Assembly (NCBI GenBank): GCA_035266685.1
Contig: DATFMX010000017.1
Span: 1-23,253 of the forward strand
From: VRUE01 sp035266685
GTDB lineage: Bacteria; Actinomycetota; Thermoleophilia; Solirubrobacterales; 70-9
Length of the DNA stretch: 23,253 bases
Reading direction: 5' to 3'
In this document: positions 15,710-22,811 of the stretch, one piece after another
How the letters are laid out: each line of letters starts with the position of its first letter
Numbering within the stretch: the first letter of the stretch is position 1
Position numbers and translations under genes: made by a program
Notes under the pieces: model-generated
What the model was told of the DNA's origin: nothing
Seen by the model: only the letters and a program-made list of their open reading frames with translations
Database searches by the model: none

Positions 15710-16630
15710 CTACGGAGTTCGACGCACGTTGGAGAGCAGCGTCTCCTTGATCTGGCTGATGATCTCCAAAGCCTCGTTCCACTCGCGCTGCCAGACGTTG
15801 CGGCCGAAGATCACGCCGCTGCCGCCCGCCTGCATGACCTCGCGGCAGTGGTTGAGGACGACGTCGTCGTCGACCTTCGAGCCGCCCGAGAGGACGACGA
15901 GCGAGCGCCCCGCCGACGCGACGCAGTGCTGGATCGCGGTCGCCTCGTCGACTTCCATCTCGTTGTAAGGGGCGGGGGCGTCCTTGTCCTTCTCCGGGTC
16001 GATCTTCGGCATGTTGAGCTTGACCACATCGGCGCCCATCTCCATCGCCATGCGCGCCGCGTAGTCGATCGCGTAGAAGGAGCCGGGGCCGCCCTTCTTT
16101 TCGACCGCTTCGCCGCGCGGGTAGGACCAGACGATCAGCGGCATCCCGTAGCGGTCGCAGTCTTCGCGCACGCCGCGCAGCTGGGCGAGGTCCTGGTCCT
16201 GGCGCGGCGAGCCGACGTAGAGCGTGTAGCCGACCGCGTCGGCGCCGAGCCGCACAGCGTCCTCGACGCTGGCGTTGCAGGTCGAGAACGCCTCGGCGGA
16301 GGAGGGGATGTCGGTCTTGCCGTTGACCTTGAGGATCAGCGGCACCTGACCCGCATAGTCGGGGTAGTACTTGCTCGCCATGCCGATCTGGCAGGCGAGG
16401 GCCGAGTAGCCGGCCTCGACCGCGAGCCGGAACTGGTAGTCGGGGTCCTTGGAGGCCGGGTTGGGGAAGAAGTCGCGCGGGCCGTGCTCGATGCCCTGGT
16501 CGATCGGCAGCAGCATCAGGGTCCCGTTGCCGGGTCCGAACTCGAACAGCAGCCGCCGCAGGCGGGCGCGTTTCCCCGGCGCCAGCTCGGCCAGAAGCGA
16601 TTTCTGCTCGGTAAGGCTGTTCAACTCCAC
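15710..16630 (-). CDS. Class I fructose-bisphosphate aldolase, DhnA/FbaB type
   Basis: The 306-residue TIM-barrel enzyme probably splits fructose 1,6-bisphosphate through a Schiff base. Family marks include LLPIDQGIEHGPRDFF at 40-55, LILKVNGKTD near 98-107, VGYTLYVGS at 133-141, VVKLNMPKID with the likely Schiff-base Lys204, VVLSGGSK and SGVIFGRNVWQR (phosphate binding). The length fits. GTG at 16630 is preceded by a strong GAGGAGG, eight bases away, unlike the leaderless genes around it. A related aldolase activity (for example deoxyribose-phosphate-like or Lsr-type) is a less likely alternative. Confidence 0.88.
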   Translation of the reverse strand: MELNSLTEQKSLLAELAPGKRARLRRLLFEFGPGNGTLMLLPIDQGIEHGPRDFFPNPASKDPDYQFRLAVEAGYSALACQIGMASKYYPDYAGQVPLILKVNGKTDIPSSAEAFSTCNASVEDAVRLGADAVGYTLYVGSPRQDQDLAQLRGVREDCDRYGMPLIVWSYPRGEAVEKKGGPGSFYAIDYAARMAMEMGADVVKLNMPKIDPEKDKDAPAPYNEMEVDEATAIQHCVASAGRSLVVLSGGSKVDDDVVLNHCREVMQAGGSGVIFGRNVWQREWNEALEIISQIKETLLSNVRRTP

Positions 16631-16663
16631 GCTCTATTCCTCCTCGAAGATGGGTGTCTTGGC

Positions 16664-16669
16664 AGTATG
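16664..16669 (-). promoter_or_regulatory. Possible -10 for the aldolase-nuclease unit
   Basis: On the minus strand CATACT lies about 33 bases upstream of the GTG start, leaving a normal leader with a Shine-Dalgarno sequence. A -35 element is not obvious. Confidence 0.35.
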
Positions 16670-16708
16670 CCAGCGCCGCCGGGCTGCGAGCGCTTGCCAC
16701 CGGGCGGT

Positions 16709-16714
16709 TATCCT
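16709..16714 (+). promoter_or_regulatory. -10 hexamer for the rhomboid-like gene
   Basis: TATCCT ends nine bases before the ATG at 16724, implying a leader of about two or three bases. Confidence 0.45.
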
Positions 16715-16723
16715 CGACTGACC

Positions 16724-17488
16724 ATGAGCGAGACTGAGCTCAGCGTCATCTGCAAGAACTGCGGTTCAGAGGTCAGTCCCTACGTAACCGAGTGCCCCTA
16801 TTGCGGCGCGCGGTTGCGCAAGCGGGCACCGAAGCTGGAGCGGCGCGGCGACGCGCTCGAGGCCAAGCCGCGCCGCGGCCCGGCCAGCCGGCTCTTGCGG
16901 ATCAAGCTGCGGGGACGGGTGAGCATGAGCGGGTGGCGGCCCTACGCGACGCTGGCGGCGGTCCTCGGCTCGGCCGCGCTGCTCCTGGTCGAGCAGGCGA
17001 GCGGCGCCTCGCTGGCGCAGGTCGGCGGGTTGACGGCGCCCCTGCACGGCGAGTGGTGGCGCCTGCTCACCGCGCCCTTCGCCTACGTCGACGTCGGCTA
17101 CCTCTTCGTCGTCGCCGTCGGCCTGGCGATCTTCGGCCTCGGGGTCGAGCGCCGCCTCGGCAGCGCCCCGACGGCGCTGTTGCTGCTCGCCTGCGGCGCG
17201 CTGGGGATGCTGGCGGCGAGCGGGATCGCCAGCGCCCAGGGGGACATCGTCGTAATCGGCGGCGGCAACGGGATGGCGCTGGGCGCCGTCGCCGCCTGGT
17301 TCGCGATCCGCCGCGCCGAGGCGCACCGGGCGATCGACGACGACTACGACCGGATCGGCGTCGTGGTGGCCGCCGCGGTGCTGCTGGCCCTGCCGATCTT
17401 CGAATCGCACGCCGACGTCTTCGCCGGCCTGATCGGCGGCGCCGTCGGCGGCCTCGCCGGCCTCGCCGCCTCGGCCCTGCGCCATTGA
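16724..17488 (+). CDS. Zinc-ribbon plus rhomboid-fold membrane protein, probably catalytically dead
   Basis: The 254-residue protein begins with a zinc ribbon (Cys10, Cys13, Cys24, Cys27: CKNC and CPYC), then a basic linker, then about six membrane helices. GEWWRLLTAPFAY and GLGVERRLGS match the rhomboid L1 loop and TM2 regions. The active-site loop, normally GxSG, reads GGGNGMALG, with Asn182 in place of the nucleophile serine. The C-terminal helix, normally with a catalytic His in an AHxGG context, reads SHADVFAGLIGG, placing Val232 there; His229 sits three residues earlier. Both catalytic residues therefore seem lost, as in iRhoms and other pseudoproteases. A substrate-binding or scaffold role is inferred. 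The ATG follows a -10 box. Confidence 0.75.
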   Translation: MSETELSVICKNCGSEVSPYVTECPYCGARLRKRAPKLERRGDALEAKPRRGPASRLLRIKLRGRVSMSGWRPYATLAAVLGSAALLLVEQASGASLAQVGGLTAPLHGEWWRLLTAPFAYVDVGYLFVVAVGLAIFGLGVERRLGSAPTALLLLACGALGMLAASGIASAQGDIVVIGGGNGMALGAVAAWFAIRRAEAHRAIDDDYDRIGVVVAAAVLLALPIFESHADVFAGLIGGAVGGLAGLAASALRH

Positions 17489-17512
17489 TCAAACGCCGCC
17501 TCCTCTGCTCCC

Positions 17513-17550
17513 GTGAGGGGCCAGAGAATCAGATATGGATGGCCCCTCAC
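17513..17550. terminator. Strong hairpin downstream of the rhomboid-like gene
   Basis: GTGAGGGGCCA (17513-17523) pairs perfectly over 11 bp with TGGCCCCTCAC (17540-17550), loop 16 bases. It lies 24 bases after the rhomboid-like stop and before the next promoter, so it probably terminates transcription. It lacks a U-tract. The loop contains AGAATCAGAT, also found in the repeat near tRNA-Leu. Confidence 0.5.
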
Positions 17551-17585
17551 TCTCGCGTCCGGGGGCGGCTGGTGCGCCTCCCGTC

Positions 17586-17591
17586 TAGTGT
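17586..17591 (+). promoter_or_regulatory. -10 hexamer that decides the start at 17599
   Basis: TAGTGT is followed by seven bases and GTG at 17599, matching the geometry of mfd. It favours this GTG over the in-frame ATG at 17539, which lies inside the hairpin. Confidence 0.45.
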
Positions 17592-17598
17592 CCACCTG

Positions 17599-17940
17599 GT
17601 GCAATCGGACGAGCGACTCGAAGCCGCGATCGAGCGGCTGGCCGAGGCCGGGCGCTTCGCCGAGGCGGAGACGATCGTCACCCGCGCCGCGCCGCAGCTT
17701 CAGCGCGTGCTGATGGCCGCCCTGGCCGAGGGTGGATGGTTTGGCGAGTCGCACGAGCAGGAGTCGCTGAAGGCCGCCACCGTCCCCGACCCCGAGGAGC
17801 GGATCGCCGCCGTGCGCACGCTGCTCGCCGAGGAGGCGCGGATGGGAATGATGGTTGGAGTCGCCGTAGGCTGGGCACTGAAAGAGGAGATGAGCGAGGG
17901 CGCAGGCCCCGAGACCGACCCAGGACAAGGAGAGCGCTGA
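17599..17940 (+). CDS. Hypothetical protein, 113 aa
   Basis: The product is helical: DERLEAAIERLAEAGRFAEAETIVTRAAPQLQ, then ALAEGGWFGESHEQESL and PDPEERIAAVRTLLAEEARMGMMVGVAVGWAL. The first part looks like a short helical hairpin of TPR flavour; the GMMVGVAVGW segment is too short and polar-flanked to be a sure membrane helix. No domain is recognised. An ATG at 17539 would give 133 residues but would start inside a hairpin. The next gene begins two bases after the stop with its ribosome-binding site inside this gene, so they form an operon. Confidence 0.7.
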   Translation: MQSDERLEAAIERLAEAGRFAEAETIVTRAAPQLQRVLMAALAEGGWFGESHEQESLKAATVPDPEERIAAVRTLLAEEARMGMMVGVAVGWALKEEMSEGAGPETDPGQGER

Positions 17941-17942
17941 AG

Positions 17943-18656
17943 ATGGAGATCAAGTTCCACGGTCACTCGTGCTTCGAGCTGAGCGAGGGGGAGACGACCG
18001 TGCTGGTCGACCCGTTCCTCAAGCCGAACAACCCGGCTGCTGTGCATAGCGGCGAGGAAGTCGAGCCGACCCAGATCGCGATCAGCCACGGTCACGCCGA
18101 CCACATGGCCGACGCCGTGCCGGTCGCGAAGCGCACCGGCGCGCACTGCGTGGCGATCGTCGAGCTCGCCAACTGGCTCGAAGGGCAGGGCGTGGAGAAC
18201 GTCAGCGACCCCAACCTCGGCGGCACGGTCGAGTTCGACTGGGGCTGGATCAAGCTCGTCCCCGCCTGGCACACGAACACGCTGCCGGGCTCCGAAGAGG
18301 CGCCGTTCAGCGCCGAGCACGGGATCGTGATCGGGCCGGCGGCCGGCCTCGTGATCGAGATCGGCGGCAAGACCGTCTACCACGCCGGCGACACCTGCCT
18401 GTTCAGCGACATGAAGCTGGTCGCCGAGCGCAACCCGATCGACGTCGCGCTGCTGCCGATCGGCGGCCACTACACGATGGACCGCCACGACGCGGTCGTC
18501 GCGGCCGAATTCGTCGGCGCGGCCACGGTGCTCCCGATGCACTACGACACCTTCCCGGCGGTCGAGACCGACAGCGGGGCCTTCAAGTCCGAGGTCGAGT
18601 CCAGGACCGCCTCGAAGGTGGCCCTGCCGAAGCCGGGAGAGGCGCTTACCGTCTGA
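17943..18656 (+). CDS. Metallo-beta-lactamase-fold hydrolase, UPF0173 family
   Basis: The 237-residue protein is a member of the UPF0173 metal-dependent hydrolases (YtkL-like). It starts MEIKFHGHSCFEL, typical of the family, and has the metal motif HGHADH at 49-54 (His49, His51, Asp53, His54), a later PAWHTN, the ligand Asp in YHAGDT, and PMHYDTFP near the C-terminus, which carries the last histidine. The expected sites for a two-metal centre are all present, so it should be catalytically competent; the natural substrate of the family is not established. AAGGAG lies at good distance before the ATG. Confidence 0.9.
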   Translation: MEIKFHGHSCFELSEGETTVLVDPFLKPNNPAAVHSGEEVEPTQIAISHGHADHMADAVPVAKRTGAHCVAIVELANWLEGQGVENVSDPNLGGTVEFDWGWIKLVPAWHTNTLPGSEEAPFSAEHGIVIGPAAGLVIEIGGKTVYHAGDTCLFSDMKLVAERNPIDVALLPIGGHYTMDRHDAVVAAEFVGAATVLPMHYDTFPAVETDSGAFKSEVESRTASKVALPKPGEALTV

Positions 18657-18686
18657 GGCCGGAGGGTGATCGACCTGGGTGAGGCG

Positions 18687-20402
18687 CTAGCCGGCTTCGG
18701 CGTCCGCTCCGGCTTCGGCCGGCGCGGGCTCTTCGCTGCCGGCCGAGGAGCTCGTCGAGCCGGAGCTGCTTTCGCTGCCGGTTGACGCGGGGGGCGGCGG
18801 CGTTTCGGACGCCGGTGCGCTTGGCGAGGGTGATTCGGCCGGCGGGGCGCCTTCCTCGGCCGGCGGCGGCGCGGGCGATTCCTCGGCCGGGGCGCTTTCG
18901 CCCTCGCTCGGCGGGACGGTGCCGCCGACGGTGACGACGACGGTTTCGCTGCCCGCGGGGGCGCCCGCGGCGCCGCTCGGCGATTTGGCGCCGTTGACTT
19001 TCGGCACGGCGGTCTTCGCGGTCGGGACCTTGCTTTCGTCGTCGACCTTGACCGCGTTCGGCTGGCCGGCGGCTTCCGGGGCCGTGGTGGCGCCCGCTTC
19101 GGCGGCCGGATCGGACGCGGGGGCCGGTTCGGCCGGCGGCGCCGGCGGGGCTGCTTCGAGCGGCGGCTGCGGGGCCGGGGCGACGGCCAGTTCGACCGTC
19201 TGCGGCTGTGGCGCCGGGGCGATGTGGCTCTGGGCGACGGCGGGCGCATTGCCGTGAGCGGTGGAGACCTTGGCGGATGCGCTCGTCGCCGGCACCGGGG
19301 TCGTGTCGCTCTTCTGGTTCACCTCGACAGCGCCGGCGGTGAGCACCGCGGCGGTGACGACGCCGGCGACGGCCTTGGTGCCGATCGCGCCACCGACCGC
19401 GCCGATGCCGCCGGCGGCGCCGCTGCCGCCGAGCGCCGCGCCGGCGCTGGCGACCGCGCCGGCTCCGGCGCTGGTGGCCGCGGCGGTCGCGCCGGCGCCG
19501 GCGGTCGTCGCGCCGGCGGCACTCGCGGTCGCTCCGGCGGCCCCCGCGCCGCCGGTCGCGCCCCCTGCCGTGGCGCCTCCCCCTGCGCCGCCGAAGCCGA
19601 GTTTGCCGAGCACGAAGGCTTTGAAGGCGACGAGCAGGCCGGCGGGGGCGAGCGCCGCCATCGCCTTGTCGTTGCTGCGCACCTGGGTGCGGAAGTCGGC
19701 GCACTCGTCGCAGTCGCGCACGTGGCGGCGCACCGGGCCGGAGACCTTGCGCAGCCCCTCGGATGCCTCGGCCAGCTCCAGCCGCACCTCGCCGCAGGTC
19801 AGTTGGCGCGCCTGGCTCGCCTCGGCGAGCGAGATCCGCGCCCGCACCAGCAGCGACTTGACCGAGGGGACGCTGGTCTCCATCGTCGAGGCGATTTCCT
19901 CGTAGGACATCGCATCCATCTCACGCAACAGCAGGGCGCTGCGCTGCGTCTCGGGCAGCTTGCCGACGTCATCCAGAAGCTGGCGGAACTCCTCGCGGTT
20001 GCTGACCTTCTCGGCGGTCGAGGCGGCCTCGACGACGGGCACCATGTCCATCGATTCCTGCGCGTCGGCGGTCGGTTTGCGCAGATGGTTGAGGCAGCGG
20101 TTGCGGGCGATCCGGTAGAGCCACGGGCGCAGGTTGATCTCGCGCTCGTCGGCGAGCATCGCCCGGTAGGCGTTGACGAAGACCTCCTGGAGGACGTCCT
20201 CGGCGTCCTCGGTCGACCCCAGCATCTGACGGCAGAAGCCGAGCAGGCGGGGCTGGTAGCGGTCGACGATCGTCTCGAAGGCGCCGGCGTTGCCGCTGCG
20301 CGCCATCGCGATCAGCTTCGCGTCGCCCTGCAGCTTGAGCAGCGGCGAGCGGCGGGCGAGTAGTCCGCGTTGACTGGCGTGGGTTAGAGCCGATGCCTCC
20401 AA
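18687..20402 (-). CDS. ECF sigma factor fused to anti-sigma-type zinc finger and membrane/extracellular tail
   Basis: The 571-residue protein starts with an ECF sigma core. Region 2 is about 28-100 (FETIVDRYQPRLLGFCRQML, DAEDVLQEVFVNAYR, WLYRIARNRCLNHLRK). Region 4 is about 143-195 (LPETQRSALLLREMDAMSYEEIA, SVKSLLVRAR). A zf-HC2-like anti-sigma zinc finger follows (Cys203, His227, Cys231, Cys234; HVRDCDEC pattern). Then come a hydrophobic segment at 252-270, an Ala/Gly-rich stretch, a better membrane helix at about 342-360 (TKAVAGVVTAAVLTAGAVEV) and about 210 residues of Pro/Ala/Ser/Glu-rich tail, probably outside the cell. The start is TTG at 20402 with GGAGG eight bases upstream. Regulation by membrane tethering or proteolytic release is inferred from the layout. 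Confidence 0.88.
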   Translation of the reverse strand: MEASALTHASQRGLLARRSPLLKLQGDAKLIAMARSGNAGAFETIVDRYQPRLLGFCRQMLGSTEDAEDVLQEVFVNAYRAMLADEREINLRPWLYRIARNRCLNHLRKPTADAQESMDMVPVVEAASTAEKVSNREEFRQLLDDVGKLPETQRSALLLREMDAMSYEEIASTMETSVPSVKSLLVRARISLAEASQARQLTCGEVRLELAEASEGLRKVSGPVRRHVRDCDECADFRTQVRSNDKAMAALAPAGLLVAFKAFVLGKLGFGGAGGGATAGGATGGAGAAGATASAAGATTAGAGATAAATSAGAGAVASAGAALGGSGAAGGIGAVGGAIGTKAVAGVVTAAVLTAGAVEVNQKSDTTPVPATSASAKVSTAHGNAPAVAQSHIAPAPQPQTVELAVAPAPQPPLEAAPPAPPAEPAPASDPAAEAGATTAPEAAGQPNAVKVDDESKVPTAKTAVPKVNGAKSPSGAAGAPAGSETVVVTVGGTVPPSEGESAPAEESPAPPPAEEGAPPAESPSPSAPASETPPPPASTGSESSSGSTSSSAGSEEPAPAEAGADAEAG

Positions 20403-20566
20403 GCTTCACTCCTCCAGGGAAGGCGTTTGCGTGCGGCGTCTTCGTAAGTAGGGACACCGTAACAGCGAGTTAGTTGCGGTCTGTACAAAGATTTACCCGG
20501 CCTTTAGGCGTGGCAACCAAGCCGCGGTGGCGGGGTCGTTGTCCGCGGCGGCCAAAGGCGCCGGAG

Positions 20567-20652
20567 TGCCCGGGGCGGGACTCGAACCCGCAAGCCCCCT
20601 GAGGGGCAGCGCATTTTAAGTGCGCCGCTTTTGCCAGTTTCGCCACCCGGGC
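20567..20652 (-). tRNA. tRNA-Leu (anticodon UAA)
   Basis: The 86-base sequence folds as a class II tRNA. The acceptor is GCCCGGG/CCCGGGC with discriminator A. The anticodon stem GCGCA/TGCGC holds loop CTTAAAA (anticodon TAA). A long variable arm has stem GCCCC/GGGGC, and the T arm is GCGGG-TTCGAGT-CCCGC. CCA is not encoded. An AATAAT lies seven bases before the 5' end, so the promoter may start transcription almost at the mature end. Confidence 0.96.
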
Positions 20653-20665
20653 CGGACTAATTATT

Positions 20666-20701
20666 CCGCTGCCTGCTCTGCTTCGCGTCCGCGGGCAGCG
20701 G
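20666..20701. repeat. Inverted repeat upstream of tRNA-Leu
   Basis: CCGCTGCC (20666-20673) and GGCAGCGG (20694-20701) are perfect 8 bp arms around 20 bases. They directly adjoin the dispersed repeat copy B. This covers the region where the tRNA -35 would lie; its role is unknown. Confidence 0.4.
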
Positions 20702-20706
20702 CTATG

Positions 20707-20752
20707 CACCGAATCGCCCCCGCTCGCGAAGAATCAGATCGTGACGCTCGCT
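20707..20752 (-). repeat. Dispersed repeat, copy B, between tRNA-Leu and the TPP enzyme
   Basis: On the minus strand it reads AGCGAGCGTCAC, then TCTGAT, GAGCGG, GCGA and TCGGTG, matching copy A inside mfd (5182-5233) with small gaps. Its minus-strand frame would read SERHDLIL, similar in phase to the Mfd insert SERHSLMN, though here it is not part of a recognised gene. It ends four bases before the -10 of the next gene. Confidence 0.55.
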
Positions 20753-20755
20753 AAA

Positions 20756-20761
20756 TAGGCT
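20756..20761 (+). promoter_or_regulatory. -10 hexamer, leaderless TPP-enzyme gene
   Basis: TAGGCT ends six bases before the ATG at 20768, with no ribosome-binding site visible. Confidence 0.5.
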
Positions 20762-20767
20762 GTCGGA

Positions 20768-22381
20768 ATGGAGCACGGGGGGAGGATTGTTGCGAAGGCG
20801 CTGAAGTCGCGCGGGGTCAGCCATCTCTTCACGCTCTCCGGCGGCCACCTCTTCTCCATCTATGACGGCTGCAAAGCCGAGGGGATCGAGATCGTCGATG
20901 TGCGGCACGAGCAGACCGCGGTCTTCGCGGCTGAGGGCTTCGCCAAGGCGACGCGGCGGCTCGGCGTGGCGGCGCTGACCGCCGGGCCCGGGGTGACCAA
21001 CGGGATCAGCGCGATCGCCGGCGCCCAGGCCAACTGCTCGCCCGTCTGCGTGCTCGGCGGGCGGGCGCCGGAGCTGCGCTGGGGCTCGGGCTCGCTGCAG
21101 GAGATCGACCACCTGCCCTTCGTCTCGCCGCTGGTCAAGTCGGCGCAGACGGTGAAGGATGCGGGGGCGATCGGGGCGCGCACCGCGGCAGCGCTCGACC
21201 TCTCGCTGAGCGCGCCCTTCGGGCCGACCTTCGTCGACTACCCGCTCGATGTGGTCTTCAGCGAGGCCGAGCTGGGGATCCCGGAGGCCCAGGCGGCAGC
21301 GGACGCGCAGCCGGCGGCCGGGGTCGAGGAGGCTGCGGCCCTGCTGGACGGCGCCGAGCGGCCGGCGATCATGGCCGGCACCGGGCTCTACTGGGGCCAC
21401 GGTGAGGACGAGCTGCGGGCGCTTGCCGAGGCGCTCGGCATCCCCGTCTTCCTCAACGGGCTCGGCCGCGGCTGCCTCGCCGCCGACCACGAGCTGGCCT
21501 TCAGCCGGGCGCGGGGCGCGGGACTGAAGGGCGCCGACGTGGCGCTGGTGGTCGGCGTGCCGATCGACTTCCGGCTCGGCTTCGGCGGCAGCTTCGGCGA
21601 GCAGACGAAGCTGATCCGGCTCGACGCGGCGCCGAACGAGCTGACCGCCAACCGGGCGCCCGAGGTCGACCTGGTCGGCGACGTCGCGGCGACCCTGGCG
21701 GCGCTGCGCGAGGCGGTCTCGGCCGGATCGGGGCGGACCGACGGCTGGCTCGAGCAGCTACGCGGGGTCGAGGCCGAGAAGCGCGCCGCCGAGCAGGAGG
21801 AGCTGAACGACGGGCGCTCGCCGCTGCACCCGGTGCGCGTATACAAGGAGCTCGCCGAGGTGCTCGAGCGCGACGCGATCGTCGTCGGCGACGGCGGCGA
21901 CTTCGTCTCCTACGCGGGCCGCTTCGTCGAGACCTACCAGCCGGGTTGCTGGATGGACCCGGGGCCGTTCGGCTGCCTCGGCGCCGGGCCGGGGCAGGCG
22001 CTCGGGGCGAAGCTCGCCCATCCGGAGCGACAGGTGTGCCTGTTGCTCGGCGATGGAGCGTTCGGCTTCGCGGGCATGGAGTTCGACACTTTGGCGCGTC
22101 ACGGGCTGCCCGTGGTCGGCGTGATGGGCAACAACGGGATCTGGGCGCTCGAGCATCACCCGATGAAATTCCTCTACGGCTACTCGGTCGCGGCCGAGCT
22201 GCGGCCGGAGACGCCCTACGAGAAGGTGGTCGAGGCGCTGGGCTGCGACGGGGTCGTGGTCAGCGATCCGGAGCAGCTGCGCCCGGCGCTCGAGCGCGCC
22301 TTCGAATCGGGCCGGCCGACTCTGGTCAACGTCCTCACGGACCCCGAGGTCGTCTACCCGCGCAAGTCGAATCTGGCTTAG
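20768..22381 (+). CDS. Thiamine-diphosphate enzyme, acetolactate synthase / 2-hydroxyacyl-CoA lyase-like
   Basis: The 537-residue protein has the three-domain plan of the ThDP decarboxylase-like family. The N-terminal pyrimidine-binding domain includes the catalytic Glu48 in VRHEQTAVFAAEGFAKA. The central domain spans about 180-320. The C-terminal pyrophosphate domain has the GDG...NN motif (GDGAFGFAGMEFDTLARHG and VMGNNGIW, about 428-458). GFAGMEF resembles oxalyl-CoA decarboxylase and 2-hydroxyacyl-CoA lyase more than classical IlvB, but no firm choice is possible. There is no small regulatory subunit next to it, so a role in branched-chain amino-acid synthesis is not favoured. It stands alone with its own promoter and a terminator-like hairpin downstream. 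Confidence 0.87.
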   Translation: MEHGGRIVAKALKSRGVSHLFTLSGGHLFSIYDGCKAEGIEIVDVRHEQTAVFAAEGFAKATRRLGVAALTAGPGVTNGISAIAGAQANCSPVCVLGGRAPELRWGSGSLQEIDHLPFVSPLVKSAQTVKDAGAIGARTAAALDLSLSAPFGPTFVDYPLDVVFSEAELGIPEAQAAADAQPAAGVEEAAALLDGAERPAIMAGTGLYWGHGEDELRALAEALGIPVFLNGLGRGCLAADHELAFSRARGAGLKGADVALVVGVPIDFRLGFGGSFGEQTKLIRLDAAPNELTANRAPEVDLVGDVAATLAALREAVSAGSGRTDGWLEQLRGVEAEKRAAEQEELNDGRSPLHPVRVYKELAEVLERDAIVVGDGGDFVSYAGRFVETYQPGCWMDPGPFGCLGAGPGQALGAKLAHPERQVCLLLGDGAFGFAGMEFDTLARHGLPVVGVMGNNGIWALEHHPMKFLYGYSVAAELRPETPYEKVVEALGCDGVVVSDPEQLRPALERAFESGRPTLVNVLTDPEVVYPRKSNLA

Positions 22382-22446
22382 AACGGCCCTGTAGAGCGGA
22401 AAACTGGCTGGCTGCCCAGATCGGCTCACGCTCTGCCCCCAAACGA

Positions 22447-22476
22447 GAATCGACCGCCATTGCTGGCGGCCGATTC
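22447..22476 (+). repeat. Hairpin 1 after the TPP-enzyme gene
   Basis: GAATCG and CCGCCA (22447-22459) pair with TGGCGG and CGATTC (22464-22476) around a TTGC loop, with one mismatch between the two blocks. Confidence 0.5.
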
Positions 22477-22477
22477 A

Positions 22478-22523
22478 AGTTGGTCCCTCAGGACGGGCAG
22501 GGGTACGTCTTCAGGGACCAGTT
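22478..22523 (+). terminator. Long hairpin with T-rich tail
   Basis: TGGTCCCT (22481-22488) pairs with AGGGACCA (22513-22520). The stem extends outward and inward with a few G-U pairs and one mismatch. TTCTTATTC follows. It is a fair candidate for an intrinsic terminator of the TPP-enzyme gene, though about 100 bases after the stop. Confidence 0.5.
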
Positions 22524-22556
22524 CTTATTCGGTGGGTTCGGACGGCGGGAGGCGCC

Positions 22557-22721
22557 ATGATGCGGCAATCGCCCAAACCCTATGACCGGGTTGGGATCGG
22601 ACTCTCATCCTCACCTCTTCCCCGATGTGACGAGTATGCGCTCGCCTATCCGGAATGTCTAGCCGCGGCTTTTACCGCTACTGACAAATCGGTAGGCAGA
22701 CTCTACCAACTTTTGGGGTAA
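22557..22721 (+). CDS. Doubtful small ORF, 54 codons
   Basis: ATG at 22557 follows GGGAGG by four bases and is open to a TAA at 22719-22721. The product (MMRQSPKPYDRVGIGLSSSP at the start) has no recognisable domain, and codon use is unlike the neighbours. It may be a remnant of an acquired gene or chance. I list it only because of the good ribosome-binding site. Confidence 0.2.
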   Translation: MMRQSPKPYDRVGIGLSSSPLPRCDEYALAYPECLAAAFTATDKSVGRLYQLLG

Positions 22722-22811
22722 AGGGCGACACGTTTACCCATCTGGCGCGGCGCCGAAAACTCGTCTGTACACCGGGTCCCACGTTGTTTGCCGCAGGGTG
22801 TTCATGCGTAG

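Larger units (their letters stand above)
22382..22811. other. 430-base gap between convergent genes, AT-richer, with hairpins
   Basis: This is the largest gap in the window. It holds two hairpins near the TPP-enzyme end, a doubtful 54-codon frame, and a small inverted repeat GGGTAAA (22716-22722) with TTTACCC (22733-22739). The base composition at 22560-22760 is visibly lower in GC than anywhere else here. No tRNA, known riboswitch or transposase fragment is recognised. Confidence 0.5.

Noticed and set aside
15848..16723. Upstream extension of the rhomboid-like gene
   Set aside because: This part is antisense to the aldolase; a -10 hexamer and the zinc-ribbon start at 16724 mark the true beginning.
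18700..19650. Short tandem repeats in the Ala/Gly/Pro-rich sigma-factor tail as a repeat array or CRISPR
   Set aside because: No fixed unit or spacer pattern; it is low-complexity coding sequence.
19224..20363. Plus-strand open frame opposite the sigma factor
   Set aside because: Low-complexity Gly/Arg/Ala product with no domain; the minus-strand sigma core is certain.
20470..20709. Small minus-strand frame over tRNA-Leu
   Set aside because: It translates the tRNA itself; the GFESRPGH string is a typical artefact of reading a tRNA T arm.
20646..20760. tRNA-Leu as an integration site with an attached island
   Set aside because: No integrase, no duplicated tRNA 3' end and no foreign gene block nearby; the neighbouring gene is ordinary metabolism.
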